63,744 nt of DNA, taken from the NCBI GenBank assembly GCA_026014615.1, contig JAOZHZ010000007.1, positions 1-63,744 of the forward strand, given 5' to 3'. Shown in pieces: positions 1 through 8,976 of the stretch (positions are counted from its first letter, which is position 1; the number at the start of each line of letters is the position of its first letter). A program made the translations under genes and the position numbers. The DNA comes from Candidatus Bathyarchaeota archaeon. GTDB taxonomy: Archaea > Thermoproteota > Bathyarchaeia > Bathyarchaeales > Bathycorpusculaceae. The notes under the pieces were generated by a model, which was not told where the DNA came from, made no database searches, and saw only the letters and a list, made by a program, of their open reading frames with translations.

Positions 1-425
<425 letters not shown>

Positions 426-448
426 TATTTGGCTGAAACACAAAACTG

Positions 449-673
449 ATGTGTTGCGAAAAATTGTTGTTTGCCTGTGCATGGGTTCTCCCTTGCAGTG
501 TTTTGTTTGTTTTTATGCGTTGTGAATCTGCTGTTTTTGTGTTTGGTGTTTATTTTTTTGGTGGAACAGGCTCTGTTTTGGCTGTTCTGGTTTGCGAACA
601 GTTTGTACTAAAACATCGCAATAAGTACCGCCCCCTCAATATCATCTATGGTTTGAGAGGCACAAGAAAATGA
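449..673 (+). CDS. doubtful small hydrophobic ORF after 23S
   Basis: This 74-codon ORF starts right behind the 23S rRNA. The product is cysteine-rich and hydrophobic, and I recognise no family. Its stop (TGA) overlaps the ATG of the next ORF as ATGA, an arrangement typical of coupled genes. That is the only argument in its favour. It could equally be chance translation of the rRNA trailer. Confidence 0.2.
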   Translation: MCCEKLLFACAWVLPCSVLFVFMRCESAVFVFGVYFFGGTGSVLAVLVCEQFVLKHRNKYRPLNIIYGLRGTRK

Positions 674-942
674 ACTCTAAGATAGCTTACGCATTACTCC
701 TAAGTCTGCTGATTTTGGTTTTACTGTACCCGTTATGTGCACAAGCCGTTGTTGATTCTCAACCGGTTGGACTTACAAAAAATTTACCCCCCGAGAGTTT
801 GTCCGCGGAGAGTTCGCTCTCGCCTATCCTGTTACTGTTAATTTTAACAGCCTGTGTCATTGTTCCTGTGGCATTGTTTAGCAATAAGCAACATATAGAA
901 ACCTTCATACAGAAACGAAAAACACAGCACAACAAACCTTAA
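670..942 (+). CDS. small membrane or secreted protein, unknown
   Basis: A 90-residue product with a signal-peptide-like hydrophobic N-terminus (about residues 5-27), a short Ser/Pro-rich outer segment, a second hydrophobic helix (about 50-70) and a basic tail. A purine-rich GAGAGG lies about 10 nt before the ATG. The topology suggests a bitopic or two-pass envelope protein. No family is recognised. It overlaps the preceding ORF by 4 nt. Confidence 0.45.
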   Translation: MNSKIAYALLLSLLILVLLYPLCAQAVVDSQPVGLTKNLPPESLSAESSLSPILLLLILTACVIVPVALFSNKQHIETFIQKRKTQHNKP

Positions 943-985
943 CCGATGCATTTAAGCTTCTGTTGCTCTCCGAGGTGGATCCCCT

Positions 986-1001
986 CCCCTATAAATATAA
1001 G
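986..1001 (+). promoter_or_regulatory. TATA-box-like promoter element
   Basis: CCCTATAAATATAA is a strong match to an archaeal TATA box in an otherwise gene-free stretch (943-1350). Transcription would start near 1020-1030. The only good gene downstream is the membrane protein at 1351, which would leave a leader of about 320 nt. An unannotated small RNA starting near 1025 is an alternative. Otherwise I see nothing in this gap. Confidence 0.35.
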
Positions 1002-1350
1002 GCAAATGCAGAGGTTGTTGCATTAACGTCTTGGTACCCATTGAAGAAATAGGGTCTAACAACGTTTGCAGGCTGTTCTCTGTAGGCGCATGCAGTCAAT
1101 AAATCAGCAAAAACAGTGCTTAACGGAACGCATCATCCTGTTAAAGCCAAACTGGGCAAAATACGGATTACCGTCCCAACCCATGCACTCAGGATTATTC
1201 GGGTTGTATAAAAAACTTTTCACAATAGTTCATATATCAAAATATATCAAATATTGCATGATTTAATTCAAAATATTGTATAAGTTGCATAGATCGGCTC
1301 ACTTAGACAAAGCTTTTATCAGAGTAAAATCACATCTTACTCGAAAGTCA

Positions 1351-1752
1351 ATGAATGTAAAATTCACTGTCAGCAAATGGGATATACTTCTTTTATTATG
1401 CGTGGCTGAGGGTGTCCTAATAACTATCTATAATCTCACCATTTTTTTAAACAATTCATTTCTAAACACAATAAACATAATTGCCCTGATAGTTCCCTTA
1501 CTATCTATATCCTGGAGCAAAAGCAAAGAAAGACACAAAATGGAAAAACAGAACAGGTTTTTTTATTCAGCGCTATTTATCTTTGAGATAATTACATTCT
1601 TTAATTTGGTTTTCAACTTTCTATTATCTTACAACAGTCTTTTTCTGTTCACATTGCAGTTTGCTTCCTTTTTCTTTATCGCTATAGCTATACTAATTCA
1701 CACTAAACCAAGACCTTTAAAAACTATCGAAAAGTCCAAGTCACAAGTTTAA
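1351..1752 (+). CDS. four-helix membrane protein, unknown
   Basis: About 133 residues with four hydrophobic segments, roughly residues 10-30, 35-55, 72-95 and 100-120, and a basic tail. The reading frame is open back to a TTG at 1276, but that 25-residue extension is very basic, so the ATG at 1351 is preferred. Composition is AT-rich. I recognise no family; the layout resembles small archaeal integral membrane proteins of unknown role. Confidence 0.5.
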   Translation: MNVKFTVSKWDILLLLCVAEGVLITIYNLTIFLNNSFLNTINIIALIVPLLSISWSKSKERHKMEKQNRFFYSALFIFEIITFFNLVFNFLLSYNSLFLFTLQFASFFFIAIAILIHTKPRPLKTIEKSKSQV

Positions 1753-1934
1753 CTAACGTTAAATCTATTGGTCTCTTGAAGCGCACATAACTATGACTCT
1801 TCCCCGCCTTACCTTCCTATCCAAGTTTTCTGCATAAGTGGATTTGTGCTCCAAACATGACTGCAATGTGTAACTGGTTTGGGTTACAGTAATTATTTAT
1901 CCTCTCGCCCTTCTACTGTAGAGTGGTGATTGTT

Positions 1935-2543
1935 ATGGAGAAAGTTGACCTAAAAAAGCAACTCAAACAAATCTACAATCCCTCAGCCAAAGAAATCAGC
2001 GACGTAGATGTTCCTGTGATGAATTTTTTGATGATTGATGGACAAGGCAATCCAAATACGTCCCCCGATTATGTTGCAGCTATTGAGTGCCTCTTTAGTG
2101 TCTCATACACACTTAAGTTCATGATAAAAAAGCAGAAAGGCGTTGATTATGGGGTTTTGCCGCTGGAGGGTTTGTGGTGGATGGATGACATGACCCAGTT
2201 CAGCGTGGATAAAAAGGATGAGTGGAAGTGGACGGCGATGATTATACAACCCCCATGTGTTACTGAAGAAGACGTTAAAGTGGCAGTTGAGCAGGTTAAG
2301 AAAAAGAAAAACCCCGTGGCGCTTTCAAAACTTCGCTTCGAATCCTTCACTGAAGGCACGTCAGCGCAAATCCTATACTTTGGACCCTACGCAGAGGAAG
2401 GGACAACCATCCAGAAAATCCATGAGCACATCAAAGCAGGCGGACACCAGCTATTTGGGAAACATCACGAAATTTACCTTAACAATGTGCAGACTGTGGC
2501 GCCTGAAAAGTTAAAAACCGTGATTCGCCAACCCTTCAGATAA
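1935..2543 (+). CDS. GyrI-like small-molecule-binding protein
   Basis: A 202-residue protein resembling the stand-alone GyrI-like group (COG4832 type). Family features are the N-terminal stretch ending in MNFLMIDGQGNP, the YTLKFMIK segment, and the C-terminal KLRFESFTEG...YFGPYAEE region that forms the beta-alpha-beta ligand-binding fold. Relatives bind small hydrophobic ligands or act as effector-binding domains without a DNA-binding domain; none is present here. The ATG at 1935 is preferred over the GTG at 1923. It converges on the glycosylase gene at 2536 and overlaps it by 8 nt. Confidence 0.75.
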   Translation: MEKVDLKKQLKQIYNPSAKEISDVDVPVMNFLMIDGQGNPNTSPDYVAAIECLFSVSYTLKFMIKKQKGVDYGVLPLEGLWWMDDMTQFSVDKKDEWKWTAMIIQPPCVTEEDVKVAVEQVKKKKNPVALSKLRFESFTEGTSAQILYFGPYAEEGTTIQKIHEHIKAGGHQLFGKHHEIYLNNVQTVAPEKLKTVIRQPFR

Positions 2544-3048
2544 CCCCAAGTTCGCCGATTTTTTCTGATAGTTCCCTGATTTGAACGCGGAATTTTTCTC
2601 TCATCTTCGTAAACCGCATCGCAGCAGAAGGATGCACAACCTCAAAATATTCAATACCCTCAACTCTTGGGGTTTCCTTCGCGGAGGCACCCAGCAAAAC
2701 GATGATTTTTGGTTGAATAACTCTGATTTGTTCTTGCAGGTACGGCAGGCACGCAGCGACTTCGTCGGGGTAGGGTTTGCGGTTTTCTGGCGAGGTGTGT
2801 TTGACAATGTTTGTGATGTAGAGGGTTTCGCGTTTTATGCCAAATTCGGCTAAGGTTTTGGTTAAGAATTTTCCTGCTCTGCCTACAAAGGGCCTGCCTG
2901 TTTCGTCTTCGTCTGCGCCTGGGTTTTGTCCCACAATCATGACTTTTGCGTTTTCTGGTCCTTCGCCTGGTACGGCGTGTTTGGCTGTTTGATAGAGGCG
3001 GCATTTTTTGCAGTTTCGGATTTGATTGTTGAGTTCTTCAAGGACCAT
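2536..3048 (-). CDS. uracil-DNA glycosylase, family 4 type (Fe-S)
   Basis: A 170-residue family-4-type uracil-DNA glycosylase that would remove uracil from DNA to start base excision repair. Visible motifs are CKKC (C13, C16), GRPFVGRAG (51-59), TNIVK, C100 and the C-terminal HPS motif. Two positions are unusual. The motif usually GEGPG or GEAPG reads GQNPG (40-44). The third cluster ligand, normally Cys in VVKC, is His84. The start at ATG 3048 follows an AGGTTGAT-type ribosome site; the frame extends to a GTG at 3084. The fold assignment is firm, but substrate preference may differ from the classic enzymes. Confidence 0.85.
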   Translation of the reverse strand: MVLEELNNQIRNCKKCRLYQTAKHAVPGEGPENAKVMIVGQNPGADEDETGRPFVGRAGKFLTKTLAEFGIKRETLYITNIVKHTSPENRKPYPDEVAACLPYLQEQIRVIQPKIIVLLGASAKETPRVEGIEYFEVVHPSAAMRFTKMREKFRVQIRELSEKIGELGVI

Positions 3049-3150
3049 GTAATCAACCTTTGCTGGTGGGATTGAATAATACACAAGATTTAAAAATTCT
3101 CACTTCTTTACTGTCTAATCAAGGCACCCTGTTTTCTTAATAGCCTAAAA

Positions 3151-3441
3151 ATGACCATTCAAGAAATTCTCTATGAAAGCGCATTTCGCGTATTCACAAA
3201 AATTGCTTTTCGATTCGAACCCTTAGCGCCAACTGCAATTACTTTCTTTATAAACCAACGACTTAGTCCCCTAAGAGACTCAGGCAAAATAGGTAACTAC
3301 AAAACCAAAACAAGACGACTGGGCAGATTCCATTACATCATCGAAGTTGACTTGGATTTAACGGGGAAACAGGCGGTGTATCTTATGGATACCTTGTTAC
3401 CTGAACGGTATAATTTTTTGAGGAGGTGGGGTTATGAGTGA
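3151..3441 (+). CDS. conserved-looking protein of unknown function
   Basis: A 96-residue soluble basic protein, alpha then beta in character, with no motif I recognise. A purine-rich AGGAGGTG at its 3' end serves the next small gene, which starts inside its last codons. That overlap makes a two-gene transcription unit likely and supports both ORFs being real. Confidence 0.5.
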   Translation: MTIQEILYESAFRVFTKIAFRFEPLAPTAITFFINQRLSPLRDSGKIGNYKTKTRRLGRFHYIIEVDLDLTGKQAVYLMDTLLPERYNFLRRWGYE

Positions 3442-3574
3442 AAAATCAGGCAAAATGAAGGTTACGTTGGAAGTTGAAATCAATGAGGAACTGATGGCGA
3501 CGGTGAAAGATGCGGTTTCTCAGATGAGTGCGAAGCTTCCAGATATGATGAAGCACGGCGAAAAGAAAGAATAA
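3434..3574 (+). CDS. small acidic protein (46 aa), unknown
   Basis: ATG at 3434 overlaps the stop of the preceding gene by 8 nt and is preceded by a strong Shine-Dalgarno sequence, AGGAGGTG (3421-3428). The product is 46 residues: a short basic start, a beta-strand-like KVTLEVEI segment, then an amphipathic helix with several methionines. The function is unknown. Overlap plus a strong ribosome site argue that it is translated. Confidence 0.5.
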   Translation: MSEKSGKMKVTLEVEINEELMATVKDAVSQMSAKLPDMMKHGEKKE

Positions 3575-3667
3575 ACACGTAATCCTGCAACTTTTTCTTA
3601 TTTTTTTACCTTTTTAGTTAAGCAAACGCTTTATTACTCAACTTGACATTTTATAGTTGGTGTTTAC

Positions 3668-3970
3668 TTGAAGTTTCTGATTATCCAAAAAATCAAGCGA
3701 GAAGTACCCATGGAAAAATGGGCAAAAATGCTGCCGCTGCAATTCAAATATTTCGAAGCATTAGAAAAAGAGAAAACCATCGAGGTTACCTACCACCTTA
3801 TCGGGCAACAGGGCAGCATGCTGATTGTGAATGTGGACTCTGATGAGCAACTAAGCAAAATCATCGGGCAAGACCCCATGTTCTTTGACAGCGAACGCGA
3901 AATTTACCCGTTAACCACAAGGCAAACCCACGAAAAACAAATCCGAGAAATCTTAACAAACGCTCTATAG
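3668..3970 (+). CDS. muconolactone-isomerase-like ferredoxin-fold protein
   Basis: A 100-residue protein starting at TTG 3668. Its layout (MKFLII strand, long helix, GSMLIVNVDSDEQL, then DPMFFDSEREIYPL) is that of small dimeric alpha-beta-barrel proteins of the muconolactone delta-isomerase type. Family members are isomerases or uncharacterised ligand-binding dimers. No aromatic-degradation genes lie nearby, so the enzymatic role is not implied. The methyltransferase at 3981 follows 10 nt downstream, probably co-transcribed. Confidence 0.6.
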   Translation: MKFLIIQKIKREVPMEKWAKMLPLQFKYFEALEKEKTIEVTYHLIGQQGSMLIVNVDSDEQLSKIIGQDPMFFDSEREIYPLTTRQTHEKQIREILTNAL

Positions 3971-3980
3971 GTTATGCATT

Positions 3981-4544
3981 ATGGTTTGTCATGGTGGATT
4001 CAACTTAGATGAGACTACACGCCGTAGCTGGTATGACCCAGAAGCCATTTTGGAGGCCATCGGTCTAAGGGAAGGGATGACTTTTGTGGATGTAGGCTGT
4101 GCACACGGCTTTTTCACGTTTTTAGCAGCCAAAATTGTCGGGGAAACTGGTAGAGTGTACGGTGTGGATGTCGACCCAGCCGCTATTGAGAAGCTTATGC
4201 AGAAAGCCAAAGAGGAAGGCTTAAGCAATATCACCGCTAAAGCAGCATCTGCAGAAGAAACTGTTTTCTGCAAAGAATGCGCGGATTTTGTCTTTTTCAG
4301 CATGTCGCTGCATGATTTCCATGACCCCGCAAAAGTGTTGGTTAACGCTAGGGCAATGATTAAGCCTGAAGGAAAACTGGTTGATTTAGACTGGAAAAAA
4401 CAGGATAAACCTGTTGGTCCACCCTCAAGTATACTTTTTAGTGAGGAAAAAGTCACTGAGTTGTTTGAGGCTGCAGGTTTCACAGTTGAATCCATCGCGA
4501 TTGGCAAATACCACTATATCATAACAGGCAAACCGCTCACTTAA
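3981..4544 (+). CDS. class I SAM-dependent methyltransferase
   Basis: A 187-residue Rossmann-fold methyltransferase. Motif I is VDVGCAHGFF (residues 36-45), the acidic end of strand 2 is VYGVDVDP, and the motif IV region is FVFFSMSLHDF. It resembles the UbiE/COQ5-like small methyltransferases; the substrate cannot be inferred. It lies 10 nt behind the isomerase-like gene and runs into the convergent hydrolase gene with a 4-nt overlap of their ends. Confidence 0.8.
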   Translation: MVCHGGFNLDETTRRSWYDPEAILEAIGLREGMTFVDVGCAHGFFTFLAAKIVGETGRVYGVDVDPAAIEKLMQKAKEEGLSNITAKAASAEETVFCKECADFVFFSMSLHDFHDPAKVLVNARAMIKPEGKLVDLDWKKQDKPVGPPSSILFSEEKVTELFEAAGFTVESIAIGKYHYIITGKPLT

Positions 4545-5200
4545 GTTTCAACGTTAGCATAGAGTTCCAGTAGGTCATGTTTGAACCATTCAGGCTGATC
4601 CTGATATGCTGAGTGCGCCGCACCCTGATACACCAGTAATTTGGCGTTTGGTAGTTTGCTGGTTAGGGTGCGCATTTCTTCGCCCGAAATGATGCTGTCA
4701 AGGGCTCCCCAGACAATGCGGGTTGGGAATGTAAATTTCTTGTAAGCTTCCACAAGTTTATTTTCCAGTGAATCTGCTGGTGCAACAACCATTAAGGCTT
4801 TCACAGGAAACTTGGCTGCATAGTTAAGTGCGATTTTCCCGCCAAGGCTTGCACCCAGAATCATAGGTACCGTGTCGCCGAAAACTTCTCGTATTGCCTC
4901 GTTGAGAATGATGATGTTTTTTTGGATGTCACGGGTTTTTGGGTAACCTCTGCTTTTAAGTCCATAAGGCATGTCTATTGCCAAAAACGACACGCGTTTT
5001 TCTAGTAAAAGCTTGATTAAACCAATTTTTTCCCAGACTTCAATGGTGTACGAGAATCCGTGTAGGAGCACGATTGGGGTTGTGTTGGTTGTGGCTTTGT
5101 AAATTATGCTTTGACATTTATGGTCTGCAATACTGAGTGCTTTCTCCAATCTGACTGCCTCCTTTTGCGGTTTGTGCAATGCTATACCGTTAAGTTCCAA
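4541..5200 (-). CDS. alpha/beta hydrolase
   Basis: A 219-residue serine hydrolase of the alpha/beta fold. The oxyanion strand is VLLHGFSY, the nucleophile elbow is GASLGG, and the acid and histidine are in WGALDSI and GAAHSAY, so the triad looks complete. There is no signal peptide, so it is cytoplasmic. Start at TTG 5200. Substrate unknown (ester, thioester or related). Confidence 0.8.
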   Translation of the reverse strand: MELNGIALHKPQKEAVRLEKALSIADHKCQSIIYKATTNTTPIVLLHGFSYTIEVWEKIGLIKLLLEKRVSFLAIDMPYGLKSRGYPKTRDIQKNIIILNEAIREVFGDTVPMILGASLGGKIALNYAAKFPVKALMVVAPADSLENKLVEAYKKFTFPTRIVWGALDSIISGEEMRTLTSKLPNAKLLVYQGAAHSAYQDQPEWFKHDLLELYANVET

Positions 5201-5274
5201 TAAATTTTATGGTTCAACTCGTTTTTTCACAAATCTTAAAAGTAAACTGAGCTAAATGGTAGCAGGGCATAAAT

Positions 5275-7290
5275 TTGAAAAAAACCGCTTTAACACTTTT
5301 TCTTGTGCTGTGCCTTTTCATTTCAAGCTTACCAATTATACCCACTGCTCAATCAGCTATTGAGCAAACAATCTACGTTAGGCATGACGGAACAATTGAG
5401 CCCCCAACAGCCCCACTGCAACAAAACGGGGAAACCTACACTTTAACTTCCAACATAAACAGTTCAATAGTCTTGGAAAGAAACAGCATAATCCTTGATG
5501 GCGCTGGCTTCACCGTAAAGGGTGATGGCACCGGAGTTGCTGTTAACATGACCTGCATAAATGCGGTTGCCCAAAACCTTAAAATCACAAATTGGGAATG
5601 CGGTGTACTGGGCGTTTTCAACAATAACACAATCAGGGACTGCTACATTACGCAGTGTGGTTCTGGTATCAAAATTTATGCACAGTACTACGCGGTTGTG
5701 TCAAACCAGCTAATAGATAACGATGAGGGTGTACGTGTCGGCGAGGGCGGGCTTAACTTTTTTGCCGGCAACACAATTTCTGAGAACCAAGTCGGGCTTA
5801 TCCTGTATGACTCCGGGAATCTAATAGTGCAAAACACTATCTTAGACAGCAGTACAACTGCCATTCACCTTATGACTCAAGGCTGGAATCAACTGGTGTA
5901 TGGTAATAATTTTGAAGATAACAATCGTTGCCTAATAGATGACACAACCAATCGTCCAGATCAAACCCACATTTACCCTTGGGACGATGGATCTAGGGGC
6001 AACTACTGGAGCGACTATACGGGCGTAGATACAAGTGGTTCAGGCATCGGCGATATACCCTACATTATTGACACTTACAGAACCATAAATGGAATGGCAG
6101 ATTACAATAACGTTGACCGTTACCCATTAACCGCTCCAGTAAACATTGCGGTTGCTGTTCCAGGCGTTCCAGTTTATCTTTCTGCCGCGGCTGCTCCACC
6201 TGCCCCGAACCCAGAAAACCAAGCCAAAGCATTTTCTTTCTTATCAGATGTGCTTGGTCTTGACTTGAGTCAATATGTTTTGGTAAATGGTTCTGAGTCT
6301 GGATTTTCTGACAGTATTGGAGCCCCCATTGCTCAGCGTCAAGCAACATACCTTCAGTATTCATTTCATACACTTCGTGACTCAATGTTGACTGGTCTTA
6401 TCACAATCCAAATAATTCTGGTAGATGGAAACGTTGTATCCTGCAGACTTATTTGTGTAGGCGGAGCCGCTTATTTCAAAGAAGAATTAATAACAAACTC
6501 TGATATTGCGTTGCAGATACTTTCGAATTATGCCCCATGGACAAGTGACCCTGAAGTTCAAGTGATGAAAAATCTTATGGATGCAGCAATATCTGATGGG
6601 GTAACCAATAAAACTCAAGGTGATCTACGTTTTACAGTTGAGTCTGTCCTTTCTCTTTCTGGCGGTTATAATATCACTTCTTTTGGGTGGTACAACACTT
6701 TTAATGACGCCCCCTATACAGGAGCAACCTTGGAATTCACCAGGTTCAATGAGCACATAATCGAGTTGGTTTTCACTGATAACCGTGGGCTCTACCAAAT
6801 CGGAAACACAAACATAACCATTTCAAAAGAGCAAGCTATCCAAATCGCAGAAGACTACATAACCCAAACATACTCCTGCAAAGTATTCTCAAAAGGTTTC
6901 CTGAAAACAATCGACAATTTGGTCCTTACAGGTTCATCCACAGCCAGTTTAGCCACTACAATTCGTGACCCCACTACCCTTTATCCTTACTGGAGTGTTC
7001 AGCTAAACCTTGACGATGCCTCTTCTGAGTTTTTTAAAGAATTAACGGTTAATGTTTGGGCAGATTCAGGACGCGTGATTGATGCTCAACATCAAATAAC
7101 ACAAGACCAACCCTCTCCCTCAGATGGCTACTTTGATATTCAAGCCATCCTAAGCTTTAGTCGCACTTTACTGATGGTTTTTGTAATAATTGCCACATGC
7201 ATACTGGTAGCGCTTATTGCTTTGGTTTTTTATTTGAGAAAAAGAGATAAAGCCGCAAAACCACAGATTCGACCGAGGCTAGTCAGGTAG
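5275..7290 (+). CDS. secreted beta-helix (NosD-like) surface protein
   Basis: A 671-residue surface protein with a signal peptide (about 1-28) and a right-handed beta-helix of NosD/CASH type (about 45-275), with repeats such as NTISENQVGLIL and the family closing motif NYWSDYTG...GIGDIPY. A region of unclear fold follows (about 300-600), with PepSY-like stretches (SKEQAIQIAEDYI). Near the end are a transmembrane helix (about 617-640) and a basic tail. It is likely anchored outside the membrane and may bind polysaccharide. TTG start at 5275. A decayed piece of a similar protein lies at 7858-8139. Confidence 0.85.
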   Translation: MKKTALTLFLVLCLFISSLPIIPTAQSAIEQTIYVRHDGTIEPPTAPLQQNGETYTLTSNINSSIVLERNSIILDGAGFTVKGDGTGVAVNMTCINAVAQNLKITNWECGVLGVFNNNTIRDCYITQCGSGIKIYAQYYAVVSNQLIDNDEGVRVGEGGLNFFAGNTISENQVGLILYDSGNLIVQNTILDSSTTAIHLMTQGWNQLVYGNNFEDNNRCLIDDTTNRPDQTHIYPWDDGSRGNYWSDYTGVDTSGSGIGDIPYIIDTYRTINGMADYNNVDRYPLTAPVNIAVAVPGVPVYLSAAAAPPAPNPENQAKAFSFLSDVLGLDLSQYVLVNGSESGFSDSIGAPIAQRQATYLQYSFHTLRDSMLTGLITIQIILVDGNVVSCRLICVGGAAYFKEELITNSDIALQILSNYAPWTSDPEVQVMKNLMDAAISDGVTNKTQGDLRFTVESVLSLSGGYNITSFGWYNTFNDAPYTGATLEFTRFNEHIIELVFTDNRGLYQIGNTNITISKEQAIQIAEDYITQTYSCKVFSKGFLKTIDNLVLTGSSTASLATTIRDPTTLYPYWSVQLNLDDASSEFFKELTVNVWADSGRVIDAQHQITQDQPSPSDGYFDIQAILSFSRTLLMVFVIIATCILVALIALVFYLRKRDKAAKPQIRPRLVR

Positions 7291-7361
7291 AGTGGGTTCT
7301 TTATGGTTTGCGTAAACCTCAAATAATTACTCCAACTTAAACTTATGTTAGGTGAACTTTT

Positions 7362-7847
7362 TTGGTTGTTAAAGTCGGCGATAAAGCCCCAGACTTCACA
7401 TTGCCCTCACAAATGGGCGACAATGTAACCCTGTCAGAATTTTTTGGCAAGAAAAACATCGTGCTCTACTTTTACCCCAAAGACGAAACCACAGGATGCA
7501 CCCGTGAAGCCTGCAGTTTCCGTGACGCCTACCAAGAACTGACCAGTCTTGACGCGCAAGTGCTGGGTGTGAGTGGGCAAAGCGTGGAATCCCACAAATC
7601 GTTTGCGTCACATTATGGATTGCCTTTTTTGCTCTTAGCTGATGTTGATAACAAAGTCCGCGAACTCTACGATGTCCCAAAAACGTTGGGTTTGTTGCCG
7701 GGGCGAGTAACATACATCATCGACAAGAAGGGTGTAGTGCGCCATATTTTTAATTCCCAAACCCAAGCTGAACGACATGTGCAAGAAGCCAAAGACACGC
7801 TCTCCCAACTGCAAAAAGAGGAGACCACACAGAAAGTTGAGGCATAA
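7362..7847 (+). CDS. peroxiredoxin, PrxQ/BCP type
   Basis: A 161-residue thiol peroxidase that reduces hydroperoxides. The peroxidatic cysteine is in [11 protein letters not shown]; the second cysteine five residues later is the PrxQ-type resolving cysteine. The FYPKD strand and [13 protein letters not shown] are typical. Start at TTG 7362 behind AGGTGA (7350-7355). Monocistronic by position. A thioredoxin-like reductant would be needed from elsewhere. Confidence 0.92.
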   Translation: MVVKVGDKAPDFTLPSQMGDNVTLSEFFGKKNIVLYFYPKDETTGCTREACSFRDAYQELTSLDAQVLGVSGQSVESHKSFASHYGLPFLLLADVDNKVRELYDVPKTLGLLPGRVTYIIDKKGVVRHIFNSQTQAERHVQEAKDTLSQLQKEETTQKVEA

Positions 7848-7857
7848 AAACTAATGC

Positions 7858-8139
7858 TCCACATGGATTCGTGTCGCTGCTTGTCATCAAAGAACTTGGG
7901 CACTATAAATGGCAATCAAATATCCCGTATAGGAAGAGGTATTTATCTCTCTGGGACGGCATCTGGAAACACACTTTCTGGAAACACAGCCTTAAGATGT
8001 TCTACATATGGTTTAGTAGATGATGGTTCAACAAACAATGATTGTTTACGGTCAATTTACTGGAGTTACTGCAGGAATTATGCTCTTCGGTTCTTCTGAA
8101 GCACATATGCTATACAATAACACAGTTTATGTCCCTTAA
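7858..8139 (+). pseudogene. decayed beta-helix (NosD-like) fragment, frameshifted
   Basis: Frame 3 from 7858 encodes beta-helix turns (GIYLSGTASGNTLSGNTA, GLVDDGSTNN). Near 8037 the repeat-like sequence moves to the next frame (ATG 8038), reading VYGQFTGVTAGIML and ending AHMLYNNTVYVP before TAA at 8137-8139. There is no start with a ribosome site and no signal peptide. I read it as a frameshifted remnant of a surface beta-helix gene related in type to the one at 5275. Confidence 0.5.
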
Positions 8140-8967
8140 GCCTTCTTTATCTTTTTTTAAAATACAATAAATATTCACTGTAAAATACTCTTTTAGAAAC
8201 GGAAATTTACTAAGGATCGTGAAAATTTTTAATACCTGTTTTTCTCTTCCAGCACTGGCTTGGTTTGTTTTTATGAATACTGTATTTAATTTGTTATTTT
8301 GTATAATGTTGCTAAATCGTTTAACTGTGATTTTATTAAGGCCATTTGCTACATCTCCGTATGAATGGAACTCTGTGGTATTGAGATAATTGTTTAGCTC
8401 TTGGATAACTATTTTTTCTGGAAATAATAGATGTGTCCAAGGTAATTTGAAATATGGATTTATATGACCTCCAGTTGGTGCCTTCCAGAAAGGTGAAAAA
8501 CCAATTACAAGTTGACCATCTGGTTTAAGATATTGTAGGATTTGTTCTATGTATCTTTCAGGATTTTCATAATGCTCAAAACTATTCTTTGACAGAATTA
8601 TGTCAAATTGTTTGTTATGTAAATCCTCAAGGCTCTCGAAAAAACTGATTTTTGATTGTGTAAATTGGGCATCACTATTTAGTTTGTTCTTTGCATAAAA
8701 GAGTGCTTTTTTGAATGGGTCAACGCCAACTACTTCCAAAGCACCTTTTTTTGCTATTCTAAAACAAGTCGAGCCATAACCACAACCTAAGTCTAATACT
8801 GTTTTATTTTTAAAGTCTATTTGATTATTGAATCTGTTAAGGTACTCTTGGGTGCTTTGAAAACCCTCTTGGAAGAATTTATCATCAGTTCGAGGTTGAT
8901 ATGTTCCTTTTTTTCTTCTACGTGTCGCCCTTAATAATTTCATTGATGCTTTTTCTAAAACTTGCAT
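8110..8967 (-). CDS. class I SAM-dependent methyltransferase
   Basis: A 285-residue methyltransferase. Motif I is VLDLGCGYGSTCF; then EVVGVDPF, FDIILSKNSFEHYENP and a YLKPDGQLVIGF strand follow, the methyltransf_11/23-type order. The gene is notably AT-rich compared with the flanking CysRS/MetRS region, like its neighbour at 8977, which suggests recent acquisition. Substrate unknown; such enzymes often act on surface glycans or small metabolites. Its 3' end overlaps the beta-helix remnant. Confidence 0.78.
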   Translation of the reverse strand: MQVLEKASMKLLRATRRRKKGTYQPRTDDKFFQEGFQSTQEYLNRFNNQIDFKNKTVLDLGCGYGSTCFRIAKKGALEVVGVDPFKKALFYAKNKLNSDAQFTQSKISFFESLEDLHNKQFDIILSKNSFEHYENPERYIEQILQYLKPDGQLVIGFSPFWKAPTGGHINPYFKLPWTHLLFPEKIVIQELNNYLNTTEFHSYGDVANGLNKITVKRFSNIIQNNKLNTVFIKTNQASAGREKQVLKIFTILSKFPFLKEYFTVNIYCILKKDKEGLRDINCVIV

Positions 8968-8976
8968 TGTTATCCC

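Noticed and set aside
1066..1266. A 66-codon ORF behind the TATA box at 988
   Set aside because: TTG start without ribosome site and composition unlike a protein; the TATA box may serve an RNA or the 1351 gene instead.
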